DNA of 64,000 nucleotides, from NCBI GenBank assembly GCA_022661535.1, contig JAKULF010000011.1, positions 1,054,001 to 1,118,000 on the forward strand. Reading direction: 5' to 3'. The position numbers and the translations under genes were made by a program. Source of the DNA: Eutypa lata (Eukaryota; Ascomycota; Sordariomycetes; Xylariales; Diatrypaceae). How positions within the stretch are numbered: position 1 is the stretch's first letter; each line of letters begins with the position of its first letter. The notes beneath the pieces were generated by a model, which saw only the letters and a list, made by a program, of their open reading frames with translations, was not told the DNA's origin and did not search any database. Positions 44,065 to 56,094 of this stretch are shown here, piece after piece.

Positions 44065-45974
44065 TATCCCAAGCGCCACTGATCAAGTGATTTTTTCTCC
44101 GTTCTGAGGTTACGTTCAAGCTCGTTTTCGAGTAGAGCAGAAAATGCTTTCACTCAAGTCTTCCATTATTGTTGTCGCGCCTTGGACATATATTGTCCTA
44201 CCTGTATTATGCCGTTTATTCATTCATTCATTCATTCATTCATAAGCGCATGGTTCAGTTGATAGAGTTAAGTAAGTATGTAGGTAGGTAGTTGGCGCGG
44301 CTGAAATGACAGAATGAGTAAGTGGTCTTGCGCTGCTGACATGTGAGCACGGCAATGCAAGGTCACGCAACCCCCGCTCGCCTTCGAAACCGATCACACC
44401 CCAACCACACACAGCCAATATAGCTACCAACTTCCCTGCTTAGCCAGATCGCGCAGTCACCTACGATGCGAAATCTATGTTTGTCTTACACATAACTACA
44501 GAACCCGAAAGTTCCGTGGTAGTATGCCGGTGATTGTGGGTTATGTCTAATTGGGGTCTTAGTCTAGTCGGCATTGCCGCCGCTATCCGAGAAGGTCGAA
44601 ATAGCTAGATGGCAATACTGGATTATATAATCTATCTAACATACAACTCCATATGTGTCATTTATATATATTCACATTAGTTTTATATATGAACTAAAAG
44701 GATGCAAAACTTCTATCACATGGCGTAAGGGGTTAGCACATATCCTGAATTCGCAACACATCAGAAATCACAACCCCTTTTTTTGAATGCATAACACCTA
44801 GAAAACACCTAAATCCCCCAATAATGTACAGGGCTACTTCACTGCTGAGGTCTACTCCTTAATAACTTTATTCCTTTAAGGATACACGAAATTGATTCCA
44901 AGTAATAAACCAATTACAAGGCATCCCTATCTTCTAGATAAAATGCCTGAGATCGATACTATGAACTATTCATCAGACACTCAGCCCCTTCTTAGTCGCC
45001 CCAGTCCGTCATGGGTTTGAATGGATCTTTCAAAGGTCAAAGCTGGGTAAAACACAACATAACAAACCGATTATAACGCCATGGTAAATATATACATTGA
45101 TAAGAGAACGTAGTATATCAAGCCATGTCTCTATCACCAAGGTTGTATAGCAATATCCACAACACCAGGTCAAAAGCAAACCCCGGTGTCATCTTACACC
45201 CGCCCGGTACCCTCGTTCCTTCCTTATTCAGTGCACCCCGAGGGGCAAACACGGCACGCTCCATACGTGATCGTCGTGGGTCCTGTTGTCCTTGGCACCT
45301 GCAGCCCGTTCCTGCCCCCGATCCTTACCCATGATAACGCCAACAATAACGATGACAACACCACAGAACCCATCAAATGCGAAACCCATAGAACTCTAAC
45401 TACAGGTCGCGCAGGTCTGATGATGACGACTATGTCGTAGTTTGTTCTTGAAGGTAATTGAAACCCTTGCTTACAAGAAACCCACAGACGGGAGGACTTA
45501 GCTTGACACTTTGGTGTTGTCTGTCTTCATAAAAAGGGCAAAGCGATCTGGATGGTCGTAAATAATCATCCCGTCCTCTTCCCGGAAGAAAAGGAGCCCT
45601 CCCAGGCTTCAAGCCTCCTTTTAAGAGCCTCGAAGATCTAGGTATTTTTGGTTTTCTGCCTCCTGCTTCTTCCTTACATACGATAACATGTTATAGGTGC
45701 TATTGTCAGAGGAACCTATACGCTTGAATCTAACTATACCGAATGTTATGCGGAAGACGCTATAGATGTTTGCACTGGTCCTCCGGTTCGTATAGGGTCT
45801 CCAAAATAATTTGAGCTACGCCTGAGAGCAGATGAGAGACGCCGCTATCATTAGTAGGATCAACATCGACTCTGACTTCACCGCCGAGGTTCTATACCCT
45901 GTGACAATCATCACTTAAGCCACCATATATTGACCCTACCTACTAACATAATCTGAATATATTTAAGGTGTTAT
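44065..45974. other. Intergenic region with ATTC microsatellite
   Basis: About 1.9 kb upstream of the CorA-like gene. A (CATT)n tract lies at about 44213-44242. A 20-bp block at 45909-45928 matches 14148-14167 with one difference. No gene is supported. Confidence 0.4.
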
Positions 45975-46120
45975 TACGGTCCCAAATAGCAGGTGTCCAT
46001 TATACAATCTAGTTAGCTCCTAATCTAACAACATTCTACTTTTGCCTCGGTGGTAGAGTGGTACAGTTCTTGTATTCTGTACTAGGTATCATAAGTGTCA
46101 TTCAATTCAATAGCAACTTG
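45975..46120 (+). repeat. SINE-like tRNA-derived repeat, copy 2
   Basis: Matches copies at 46773-46891 (+) and 8837-8965 (-). An A-box-like TGGTAGAGTGG (consistent with TRGYNNARNNG) lies near 46050. A B-box-like ATTCAATTC occurs about 40 nt later. The spacing resembles a tRNA-type internal Pol III promoter, but no cloverleaf is intact. Confidence 0.6.
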
Positions 46121-46554
46121 GTGGTGAATGGCACCCGGAAACCTCCCTTACAAAGCCCTACGGCTATATATAACAATCACATATAATGAATTAACCTCGG
46201 TTTATTGATATCTATCCCCCATGACCAGATAATAGATAATGCTTCCCTTTGTTTCAAGCCTAGGTATTTGATACTGCACCAAAATAGGACACACTCAATG
46301 GGATAAAGACCCTTCTCTGAGTGACTACAATAGGTCCGGCTGAACAAAAGACCAACCATCAAGAATAGCCTATTGTTTTCCTTGTGTCTTACAATTTGTG
46401 ACTACGAGCTTATATATGTAACAATGCCATTCATATAAATGCCGGCCACGAACCTCAAAATCTCCCATCTTCACAACAGATACAGATTGACCGTATAACC
46501 CGAGACCTTCATGAGCTATCATCACCCCTAGAGTTAAGGAATAAGTCGCGAATC

Positions 46555-46743
46555 ATGTGCAACTACAAAGCTCTTGACGACATGTGCCTTTTCGAAGACT
46601 GTCCAAGATTTACTGTTAATGGCCAAGACCTGCAAAAGCTAGAATCTTGCCAGTACTTTTCAGAAAACGGAAGATGTCCCTGGAGGAGAATCACACGCAA
46701 AGAAATATTAAGGAAGAATAAGTGTCATAGTCACAAGGAGTAA
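46555..46743 (+). CDS. Small Cys-containing candidate gene, 62 residues
   Basis: ATG at 46555, single frame, stop at 46741-46743. The peptide has five cysteines placed before basic residues: M-C-N-Y-K, D-M-C-L-F-E-D-C-P-R-F, E-S-C-Q-Y-F, G-R-C-P-W-R-R and N-K-C-H-S-H. There is no signal peptide, so it is not an obvious secreted effector. Similar short fungal hypothetical proteins with C-x-Y-F-x-x-x-G-x-C-P motifs exist, but I cannot assign a family. It lies between two same-orientation copies of a SINE-like repeat, with the second copy starting 30 bp after the stop. A TATAAAT-like word is near 46434. Could be a chance open frame. Confidence 0.35.
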   Translation: MCNYKALDDMCLFEDCPRFTVNGQDLQKLESCQYFSENGRCPWRRITRKEILRKNKCHSHKE

Positions 46744-46772
46744 GCTAGGGTGAATTGGTCAGCAATAATCTT

Positions 46773-46891
46773 GTAGCTTGCCACGGCACCAAGTGACTAA
46801 GTATATAAGGCAATGCAAGATGGTTAGCTCCCGAGCTAACAACATTCCACTTTTGGTGGTGTAGTTGTATAGTCCTTGCATTCTGTACCGC
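46773..46891 (+). repeat. SINE-like tRNA-derived repeat, copy 3
   Basis: Best-preserved copy. It has a perfect inverted repeat GTTAGCTC-CC-GAGCTAAC at 46823-46840. The A-box-like TGGTGTAGTTG near 46857 fits the TRGYNNARNNG consensus. It then reads into TCCTTGCATTCTGTACC, which resembles a tRNA anticodon arm. It aligns in reverse orientation with 8837-8965 across about 120 bp. Confidence 0.65.
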
Positions 46892-47608
46892 CACACAGCT
46901 CTCATTATAACCAAGTACTAGGTAGAGAAACGTGGCAGGGTACGAAATGATAAGAGCCATTTGACGCTTGCAGTTTTGTAAAGCATCTACATGAAAAATA
47001 TACATAGTTGCGCATAATAAAATAAGCTACCTACATAGCAATACCATAAAATACCTATGCTTAGACGCTTCATCAACTGTGATAAGGAAGTGTTAATTTT
47101 GTATTGTAATAAAGTTACCTGAATGGTTTGATGGGAATATTATAGAAATTATACATAATACTGATGTACGTAAAAATAAGTCTAAATATTTTTCGTGTCT
47201 TTTTTACAGAAGCAGAGAAGCTATTGAGGGTTCAGAAAGTTTGGGAAATGCATGTCAAATCCCTGTATCTATTTATATAACAACGGGTCGGTCCTTGTAC
47301 CCACCAATCGGGTTGTTTCCTGCTTTCTCAAAGCTATAGCCATTTTTAAAAACAGCGGGTCATGTGCGACTTCGCACATGTGATGCCTGCCTGCCTTAAG
47401 CTCACTCATGTTCCCTTCAACATCAACTTCACCGCTTGCTACACGTAACCAGTCGCTTCCCAAATTTCTCATATATATAACGAAGTGAGCGAAAAGATTA
47501 TTTCTGATCCTCGTGTCGTCTACCTTGAAACATCTAGAGTTATGTAGGTAGTTGAGAAACAAAAAAGAAGAAAAAAGAAAGCGAGAAACATAAGACCTCA
47601 CATACAAT
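46892..47608. other. Intergenic region upstream of the inositol-type transporter
   Basis: About 720 bp, moderately AT-rich; presumed promoter of the transporter gene. No further gene supported. Confidence 0.35.
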
Positions 47609-47855
47609 ATGGCGAATGCCGACGACGATCAAGCACCGCTCATCTCCCATGGTGAACATGATGATGATGATGATGGGCTCGAAGATGAACTGCGACGAGA
47701 TGTCGCAGATGCAGAAGAGACGGAAACCAGGCGCCGCGAAGGACACATCGGATCCTTCGTATGGCTGCTTACCTTCTCAGCATGCATCAGCGGCCTACTA
47801 TTCGGATGCAAGTGACCCCCTTTTCTTCAGTATTTTTAATCTTTCTCACTCTGAT

Positions 47856-47894
<39 letters not shown>

Positions 47895-49673
47895 AGTAGT
47901 AGACATATATAAAAGAAACCCATTAACCCAGATATCCCCCCCCAAAAACAGACGACACAGGCGTAATCTCCGCAACGCTCGTCTCCATCGGGCCCTCCCT
48001 CTCCTCGCGCCTCCTAACCTCCCTGGACAAATCCCTCATAACGTCCAGCACGTCGCTCCTGGCGCTCTTCGCCTCGCCCTTGGCCTCGGTCCTCGCCGAC
48101 GCCTTCGGCCGGCGTCCCGTGATCCTAGCCGCGGACCTGCTGTTCGCGGCGGGCGCCGCCCTGCAGGCCCTCAGCTCCACCGTGCCGGGGATGGTGGCGG
48201 GGCGCGCCGTCGTCGGCGCCGCCGTGGGCGCCGCCAGCTTCGCCACGCCCCTGTATGTGGCCGAGCTGGCGCCCGCGCGCCACCGCGGGAGCCTGGTCAC
48301 GCTGAATGTCCTGTGCGTCACGCTGGGCCAGGTCGCCGCGTACGTCGCGGGGTGGGGGCTCGTGGGCGTCAGGGATGGCTGGCGCTGGATGGTCGGGCTT
48401 GGCGCCGTGCCCGCTGTGCTGCAGGGCGTGCTGCTGTTGGCTTTCATGCCCGAGACGCCGAGGTGGCTGGTGAAGGCCGGGAGGCCGGTGGCTGCTAGGA
48501 GGGTCATTCAAAAGACTGTCGCTTCGTCGTCTGGGAAGGAGAGGGTGGGAGGAGGAGGAGGAGGAGGCGAGGAGGATCCCGTCTCGGTGCGCTTGGTGAG
48601 TCGTATCTTGAAAGATATCGAGACTGAGGTTCGCGAGGAAGAGGGGCAGAGGAGGAGAATGACGGCAGCGGCAGTTGCAGTGGCGAACGACAACGGGGGT
48701 GCGATGAGTAGTAGGAAGAGCAGCGGTGGTGGGGAGTGGGTGAAGGGCTGGCGCGAGCTGTTGGCCGTGCCGAGGAATCGGAGGGCCTTGACCATAGCCT
48801 GCCTCCTGCAGGGCTTGCAGCAACTTTGTGGATTCGTAAGTTTTTTCCTCACTCATCACATGCGTAGACCTGTATATGCATTTGCATAGATATGCATATA
48901 TATACATCACTCGGTGTAGTAGCAGCAGCAGCGGCGGTACCGCCCAGTAACAAAAGCAGGTTAAACGGAAGGAATGAAAAAGCTGACAGAATGAATTCTC
49001 TTTTTTATTATCACAGAACTCCCTGATGTATTTCTCCGCCACTATATTCACCATCCTCGGCTTTTCGACCCCAACGCTCACATCCCTGAGCGTCGCCGCC
49101 ACGAACTTCATCTTCACGGTCGCGGCGCTGCTAGTAATCGACCGGATCGGCCGTCGGCGGATCCTGCTCTACTCCGTGCCGTTCATGGTTGTCGGGCTGG
49201 TGCTCTCCGCCATCGGCTTCCGGTTCTTCTTCTTCGAGCCTCCGGCGGACGGCGGCCAGTCCGGGGAAACAGCAGCAGCAGCAGCAGCAGAGATTGTCAA
49301 TGGGGAGGCTTCTTCTTCTTCCCTATCCTCCCGGAACTCAGCCGCGATCATCCTGGTCAGCATCATGGTCTACGTGGCGGCGTACGCGCTGGGGCTGGGC
49401 AACGTCCCCTGGATGCAGAGCGAGCTGTTCCCGCTGAGCGTGCGGTCCCTCGGTAGCGGCGCCGCGACCTGCGTCAACTGGACGGCGAACTTCGCCGTCG
49501 GCCTGACGTTCCTCCCCATGATGGACGTGCTGACGCCGACGTGGACGTTCGCGCTGTACGCGGTCGTCTGCGTCGCGGGCTGGGTCGCCATCTGGCTGAT
49601 CTACCCGGAGACCAGCGGCTTGACCTTAGAGGAGGCTACCGGTTTGCTTGAGGATGGTTGGGGCGTGAGGTAA
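47609..49673 (+). CDS. MFS sugar/myo-inositol transporter (ITR family)
   Basis: Three exons, 47609-47807, 47952-48835 and 49017-49673, encode 579 residues. The first intron begins GCAAGT rather than GT. Using this GC donor restores L-L-F-G-Y-D-T-G-V-I-S, the conserved start of TM1 in sugar transporters; the nearby GT would break the frame. Other family marks are A-D-A-F-G-R-R-P-V, L-Y-V-A-E-L-A-P-A-R-H-R-G, P-E-T-P-R-W-L-V, Q-Q-L-C-G-F-N-S-L-M-Y-F (across intron 2), D-R-I-G-R-R and P-E-T-S-G-L-T-L-E-E. The T-S-L-D-K-S-L-I-T-S-S-T-S-L segment after TM1 is typical of fungal myo-inositol transporters. Intron 1 contains CA and TA microsatellites. The loop between TM6 and TM7 has Gly and acidic runs. 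Substrate is inferred from family resemblance. Confidence 0.9.
47808..47951 (+). other. GC-AG intron
   Basis: 144-nt intron with donor T|GCAAGT and acceptor ACAG. The phase (1) fits only this donor: exon 1 ends in T and exon 2 begins with AC, forming a Tyr codon in F-G-Y-D-T-G. The intron includes (CA)n and (TA)n tracts. Confidence 0.8.
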
Positions 49674-49951
49674 AAAAAAAAATTGAATTGAAATTTTGTT
49701 GTTGGGGTTTTTTTTCATTATTATTAATAATAAAAGGTCTGTCTGTCTATAAAGCATTACAAAGTCATAACGATCCTCTAGCGCCAGCTCCGTCTAAGAA
49801 TGTGGCAATTTCCTTTGGGTTGACTGATTTCGTCGTCCCCTCTCTATTCAATCTGACCCTCCCTGCATGAAATTCTCGGGTGTCTAATGACTGAATTGAT
49901 CAATCCGAATCGCGTTCCACGTCTCCCTTCGACAACTCCGAGACCATCAAC

Positions 49952-51174
49952 CTAATTTGCCATGCCCTTGTGCTGAACCTTAAGGCTATCCTGAACACCT
50001 GCCAAATAGTTTTTGGTGTTCGATAGGATACGGCGACCATGGTGAATCTGGGGTGTGGCTCCGTTCAGTGTTCCTTTCGGGACGCCGAGTTGGGATTGAA
50101 CCTGGCGGGGTCCCTGGCTAAGCCAACATTTCAACTCGTCATCAGTCGCGACGGAGATCATTCCCAGCATGGATAACGTGTTTCCGTACGCGCCTCCGAC
50201 GCCAGGGTTCCGTCTCGGGATCACGATGATCCAGTTTCTTCCGAGGGCCACATTATGCGGGAAGTGATCGGATGACGAATCGTTGAGACCGAGAAGCGAT
50301 TTCAACTTCGATATCATCTGGTCGTAGATGTGTAGGACATCCTTCGGTCCGACTTCCTCCCCGAATCGTCGCAATATGTACTCATATGGCGTGTTGGGGG
50401 GTTCTTTGGACGTCTCCGGCCACGGCATTAGGCGGTCCTTGAGGTAAGGGGCAACTTGCACGTGTTTCTGGAAACCCCCAGGGCAAAGTCAGTAATGTTC
50501 GGTAACTATTGCTGACTGATATCACGTGGGAATCAATTATAGATGGCATGATTGGGAACCGCCTTGTTTTCTGCAAGGTACCCGCAGTCGGGAAAATATG
50601 ATGTGTCACAAGGATAACTTACATGCAGGCGGCTGCAGCCACCATCCTTCCCGCAATTGAAGAACATGAAATATCTCCAGTTCAGGCTCTCCAGCACGTT
50701 CCAAACCGCCTGGAGGTCCTGCAGGTCCAATTGCTCGTACTGGCGGCGCCACCCGTCCTTGGTGAGAAGCAGGAGGTGAGGGCGGTACATGCAGAACTTG
50801 TTGAACATGAGAAGGTGCGTCCCATTCACGTAGGTGATCTCGTATCCGGAAACGTCGATGTCGCTTCCCGGCACGTAACCGGGGCTCCTCTTTACCGACG
50901 GACTGGTAGCCGGGGGCTCGTCGGCGTTGTCCTTGATGAAAGGCTTCTTGCCAATGGCCGCGGTGACGGCGAACTCGTACTAGACAGGAATTTAGTGGGT
51001 GGTCCAGAATCTATATGTACTTAGGTAGGTAGGTAGGTAGGTATTTTCTCTCACCTGGAAGCCATCGATGGTGTGCGTTTGGATGACCGGGTTGTTATCG
51101 TAGAAAATGGTACCCCTGTTGCAGCGCCTATCAAAGTCGGCGAGGAGCTCTTCCTCGCCAAGAGGGAGGGACAT
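49952..51174 (-). CDS. APA2: Diadenosine tetraphosphate phosphorylase / ATP adenylyltransferase
   Basis: Three exons, 51174-51055, 50979-50623 and 50467-49952, give 330 residues, the normal family length. Fungal Apa1/Apa2 enzymes split Ap4A with phosphate into ATP and ADP and belong to the HIT superfamily. The active-site motif R-L-H-K-H-V-Q-V (residues about 157-164) is assembled across intron 2, which separates the first His from K-H-V-Q. Upstream C-G-K-D-G-G-C-S and downstream P-H-N-V-A-L-G-R-N-W-I-I-V-I-P-R-R fit the family. Intron 1 includes a (TAGG)n microsatellite; intron 2 is 155 nt. It is convergent with the transporter gene, 278 bp between stops. Whether it is the APA1 or APA2 orthologue is not decidable; most filamentous fungi have one. 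Confidence 0.92.
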
Positions 51175-52215
51175 CGTTGGAGATCACCAGCCTAGCTTTT
51201 AGCCGGTCTTTTATATGCCCACCGGCGAATGTCCTAAAATTCGTATCTTGTGAAAATAACTCTTCCGTCTCTCTGCTTATTTCACAAAGATAAGATACAT
51301 GTGTTTTTCTTGACTTTCGGTGAATACTTTTGCAGGTACCCTTATGTAAGGTAAAAAAATAGGTATGTAATCTGTCGGTGAGAACAGGGAAAGAATAGTG
51401 GGGCGCCAGCTCAACAGCCAACAAGCCAGCGAACACACACCTGAATCAAAACAAGCATACCTACATACCTACATACCTACATACCTGCATGTATGGAATT
51501 ACATAACGTCAGGAAGTCGCAGTCACACAGTCATTCAGGCCCTGGTTGATCTTAATTACTAAACATCACAGATCCTTTTATCACCAAATGGTCCAGAAGT
51601 AGTGCAGCACATCGAGATCACGTGCTCCGTTTGATATCCAAAGCAGATATGTGAAATGGATGAAGGGTGGGTGGTGCACTTGGTTAGAAGAACTCGATTG
51701 CAGAACCTATAGAAGACAAAGAACCATTTAGATAGATAACTTTCCCTTTATGCCAGTAGACCAAATGTAGTCAGTCCCTAACGTAGTTAGCATCGATAGA
51801 CGGAACTTGTCGTCAGCCGTACGTAGACAGTTCGATATCAGGTGTGATCTCTCTCGAGCATTGTTAAGAGACAGGATACTATAATACAGGTGCTATGAAA
51901 AGCATGAATATAGTAAATGAATAACTACCTACCTAGGTAGGAATTATTTTCAGCTACAACGAGTGCTTGTTTCATCGACAATATACTCAGATCTCTCCCA
52001 GATTCCAGGCTACGGGATTATATTGGATGACTAGACTACACGGAGATAGGACAGTATCATAGAAGATTGCAAACACTACTTCGGGTAGTTGGTATTCTAA
52101 CGCTGTATATATAATATGCACAGGCCGCCTATGTCGTGTTGATCATCTTAGTTAGAATCTACCTTGGGTAAAATGTGTAGCATAGGGATAACTAGTAGGT
52201 AGTACTGTTAGCTCT
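51175..52215. other. Intergenic region upstream of APA2
   Basis: About 1 kb with a tandem (ACATACCT)n tract near 51456-51490 and a CTACCTACCTAGGTAGG word near 51930. Presumed APA2 promoter next to the gene; nothing else supported. Confidence 0.35.
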
Positions 52216-52430
52216 ATGTCAGGTGATGGTGTCATAGAATGATGGGTAAGGGACAGAGCTAAGGGGTGGGATAAGTATGACCATTTATTAACACCTGCTT
52301 CGCTACGACTCAAGGGGAAAACCCCCTTTCTATAGATTTATCTATAAGTTACCAGAGCCTTGCCACCGTAGCTTCCCATTTAATCTTCACCCCAAACCCT
52401 TAGACTACACCTTATGCACAGACACCTTAC
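52216..52430 (+). repeat. Dispersed repeat family B, copy 2
   Basis: Partner of 11804-11995 in the same orientation, about 215 bp. It is about 20 bp longer, mainly from a TCTATAGATTTATCTATAAG insertion-like segment near the middle. Confidence 0.6.
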
Positions 52431-55400
52431 AAGATATTGCGCTTCAAGTGTAGTGAATAACCCTGTCGTAAGTAATGAACCAGGCAGTTCATTCTACAGA
52501 AACCGCACCGGGGGATTAATCAGATCTAGCCAGGGGCTCAACAACTAGGCCATGGAAGCAGAATAGTGGCTTCGTAGGACGTGTAACTCCCGGGTAATGA
52601 GTGATTATCTATTTACTATAAGCGCGCCTTGTGAAGAGGTATATAACTGACGACGGGCCTCAACCTTCTAACTCGAGATCATCTACTCGTGTTGTATTGG
52701 CTGAAGAGTGAACCTTTAGGAATGAGTGACCTACCGGTATATAAACCCCCCAGCTTTCACCTAGTCTAGATCCAAGCTTGTACTTCCACTGTCTCTTCTC
52801 ACCATATCGTAAGCTACTTAGATAAATATGCATAGCTAATTATAGACTTGCTGTTGGTATTATCTGATGTTTCCCTTGAAGAATAGGCGGTTGACTCACG
52901 TATTCTATAAATATCACATCTTTACTAACTAGAACAAACAAAGATATTGCATATGAGAGAGAAAAGAGTCATAAGTCATATGGTCAGTTTCGTATGTAGG
53001 TATTATATAATAACTCGGCCATCGGATTTCCATGTCCGACATCTGGCCCCCGAAGTCGTTTCCGCGTTTATAAAGACCCCGATCGGGTCCGTAGGATGTC
53101 TCGGTAGGTATGTAGTCGCACAGCCCCAAGTGTGGGCCAGATTGCGTATAACCATACCGGAGATAACTACATATGGTACGTACGTTAGTTAAGTATCTGC
53201 ACCCGCCCGGCCGGTCCGCATATTATACAAGTTACACAGACTACATAGTTACCTAACCAGTTACATATCTGTCGCTCCATAGATCGCTGGGACGAATCTC
53301 TGGTAGGAAAAATGGATGGGCCGTCTGGTTAAGTACTAGATGGGCCATGGTTTCGTTTCCTATGCAATTGCGGTGTAGTTAACTACATATCACGGAAAGC
53401 TCCTATGTCTAGAAAAAATACCCCTTCAAATTAACTACAGGCAATTAATCCTCGCCTCTCACCGCATTTCTGCCGATAGTATCAGGGACCACGATCAATA
53501 ATTACATATGTATACTAGATATATATGTATGTGTGTAGTGTGGAACTTTATCTTTCGACTACTACGTACGTACGTACATACATAGGTAGTAGTTTAACAA
53601 ACATCTAGAACTCATCCACAGGACCCTCAATGAATTACAAATTGAGTTGTACATTGATTTATTACCTATGCTATCGACGTATAGTATAGTCCCAGCATTA
53701 CCTGATTAGGCAAGTGGCGACGTCATGCCACTTGGAGAAACTTTGTGCGAGTGTAACATTCTACTACCAACAGGTTGGTTATCACGATGCAATTGATTGG
53801 CAATAGTAACACTCTAGACTGACCACTTATCTGCCTACCTATGCATTACAGACATATGTAGGTAGACATACGTGCATAGACGGAATTACCTGCCTCTAGT
53901 CTAAGCTACACCACATGTGAAGTGTCTGTACATAGATCTAGAATTTGGGGTAAGTCGGGTGGTCGTGACGTATTTATTACAATTACACTTTGGCGGTTCC
54001 TATCACAATCGGCTGGCATCGAAAACTGAATCGCAAGAATGCTTCCCATGGGTAACACAGTTGGAAGATTCTAACCTGGCAAGCAGGCAAGAGAGAGAGA
54101 GAAAACTTTTCCTCGGAGATATAATAATAGATTAGAGTTTTTTGTCCGAGATCCTACTGATGATAGCTTAGGTATTGTTATGTATGTGCGTGTGTGTGTG
54201 TGCATGTGTAAGCGTACTTATTGCAACAATTGGACAAAGAAGAACATAATGTACTACGTTAAGTACGAAGGCATCGAATTCCGGTTCCAAGCGTCGAAAT
54301 CCGAACCAGTGGGGTCAAAAACAACTGGCCTTGGTGGAAGCGAAATCAATCGCCAAAGCGAGAACGATAGCTACAGTGGAGGCAAAGGTGGGAACCTCGT
54401 CCCAGTGGTTGACCCCTTAAGTTTAAACAGAGAAGGGGAAAAAAAATCTCTTCAATTATTCGCTCATTGGGCTCTTCTGCCCAACCATTCGATCGATCCA
54501 CGCCCATCCTGCCTGCCGGTTTTCCCGCTTCATGCCCGTCGTCCTCGGTCCTCAGAACAATGATTGATTACTATGTAGAAGGAGATTGCAACACTGGGCT
54601 TATGTGAGTGATAACATATAAATGGAGATAAGCCTTCTCTAAAGCAGTATAATAACAACTGGATAGAAAGCAGAGGAGAAAAGAATCTCCGATCGAGTCA
54701 CGTCCGATTAATGCCCAATTGACTTTTTTGTAGGAAATCCTTATTTATATCCTACATATCAACACGAGATATGTTTCGAGCTCAGCTCCCCTAGCCTAGT
54801 AGGTACGCTAAGCTAGGGCTGCTAGTTTAGGGACTTCAGGGACTAGGGAGCAGGTAGGGATGAGACGATGCGAAATCAGATTGTCATCCTTGCAGCTTAG
54901 AGGGGCCCGCGGCTCCTTTTTTTAATATATGGGCCCTCGCGTCTTCGGGATGCAAAAGCCCGTCCGTCCATACCTCGGCACAGCTAAACTAAATCCGCAC
55001 ATCACGCTGCACCCCCGACACACACCATTTTCCGGTTCTTTTCTTTTCTTTTCTCGATTCTTCTTTGCGCTGCGGCAGCCCCGAGGGTGAGCTAAGCTTT
55101 CAAGAGTCCCCGCCGGCATACTGCGCCGGCATGCGCCGTCGCTTTACTATTAGGTCAGATTCCGCTGTACGTAGTTCTTGCTAGTGTATGATGGGGGAAG
55201 CGGCAGCCATCATCGGCATCCCATCTACATACTTAGGTAGCTTTTCCTTCTTTGGGCGGGAAAATTTAAAATTTGGGCTTGTTTGGTGCTATCCTGACTG
55301 ATGCTAACTAACTAGATGTTATAGCTAACACCGGCCCCAATTATTGGCTATCCTAGGGGGGGAGGCGAGCCGGGGGCGTCATACTGATGAGTGCATATAC

Positions 55401-56094
55401 ACATGCAGGCTGGCAGGATGTGCCGTAACTGCGTGGTGTGGGTCGAACATGGGTGCCTCCTAATAAGTCTGGTCTGAAGTCATCGATGAAAACGGGCGAA
55501 TTTGTAAGTAAATAGCGGACTGGAACGTAACGTAGTCACTTTTTATTTTTATTTTAGAATATTTTTATTTTTAATTCCGACAATCTCAATGCCGAACCAC
55601 CTCTAGACTGACCTGCTAGACCCATATCGGGCGTTGCTAATGCCTAACCTGGGAATCCCGCTTAATAAAGGTAGGGGAAGCAGTCGAATGATTAGTGACC
55701 GTAAAAGAAGGTTCCTTGGCTCCCATACCTTTTCCATCCATGCTCCTTTTTTTTTTCTTCTTCTTCTTTCCTTTCCCCTGTGGCAAGTTTATACATCTGT
55801 AGTTTATTACTCTTGCTACATCCGCTTCCGTCCTGTGAAAGTAAAGTGAGTGAGACAGAACAACCAGAAGGGGAAAAAAAAAACAAAGCCGAGAAGAACG
55901 TGGCTCCAACGTATACGATAAACGAGGCCTTTCTATTATACGCTTTCGAACCGTATAGTTATATCAGAATCACGAGCAGATAGTTATAGAAATACAGTTA
56001 ACTCGAGGGTACCTTTTATCACATAACTAGGAATTTCAACAACAACAACAACAACAACAGCAACGTGTGGGGTGGCGTTTACAAAGAATAAAAG
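52431..56094. other. Gene-free stretch of about 3.7 kb
   Basis: No frame on either strand shows family features or a consistent exon structure. One open frame (54180-54563) starts in a TG microsatellite and is judged spurious. The region carries many TACCTAGGTA-type motifs, TACG repeats near 53563-53580, TTTTC tracts near 55036, and an (AAC)n tract near 56037-56060 just before the next gene. Confidence 0.45.

Noticed and set aside
54180..54563. 127-codon + strand frame
   Set aside because: Begins in a TG dinucleotide repeat and encodes a low-complexity start; no homology or splice evidence.
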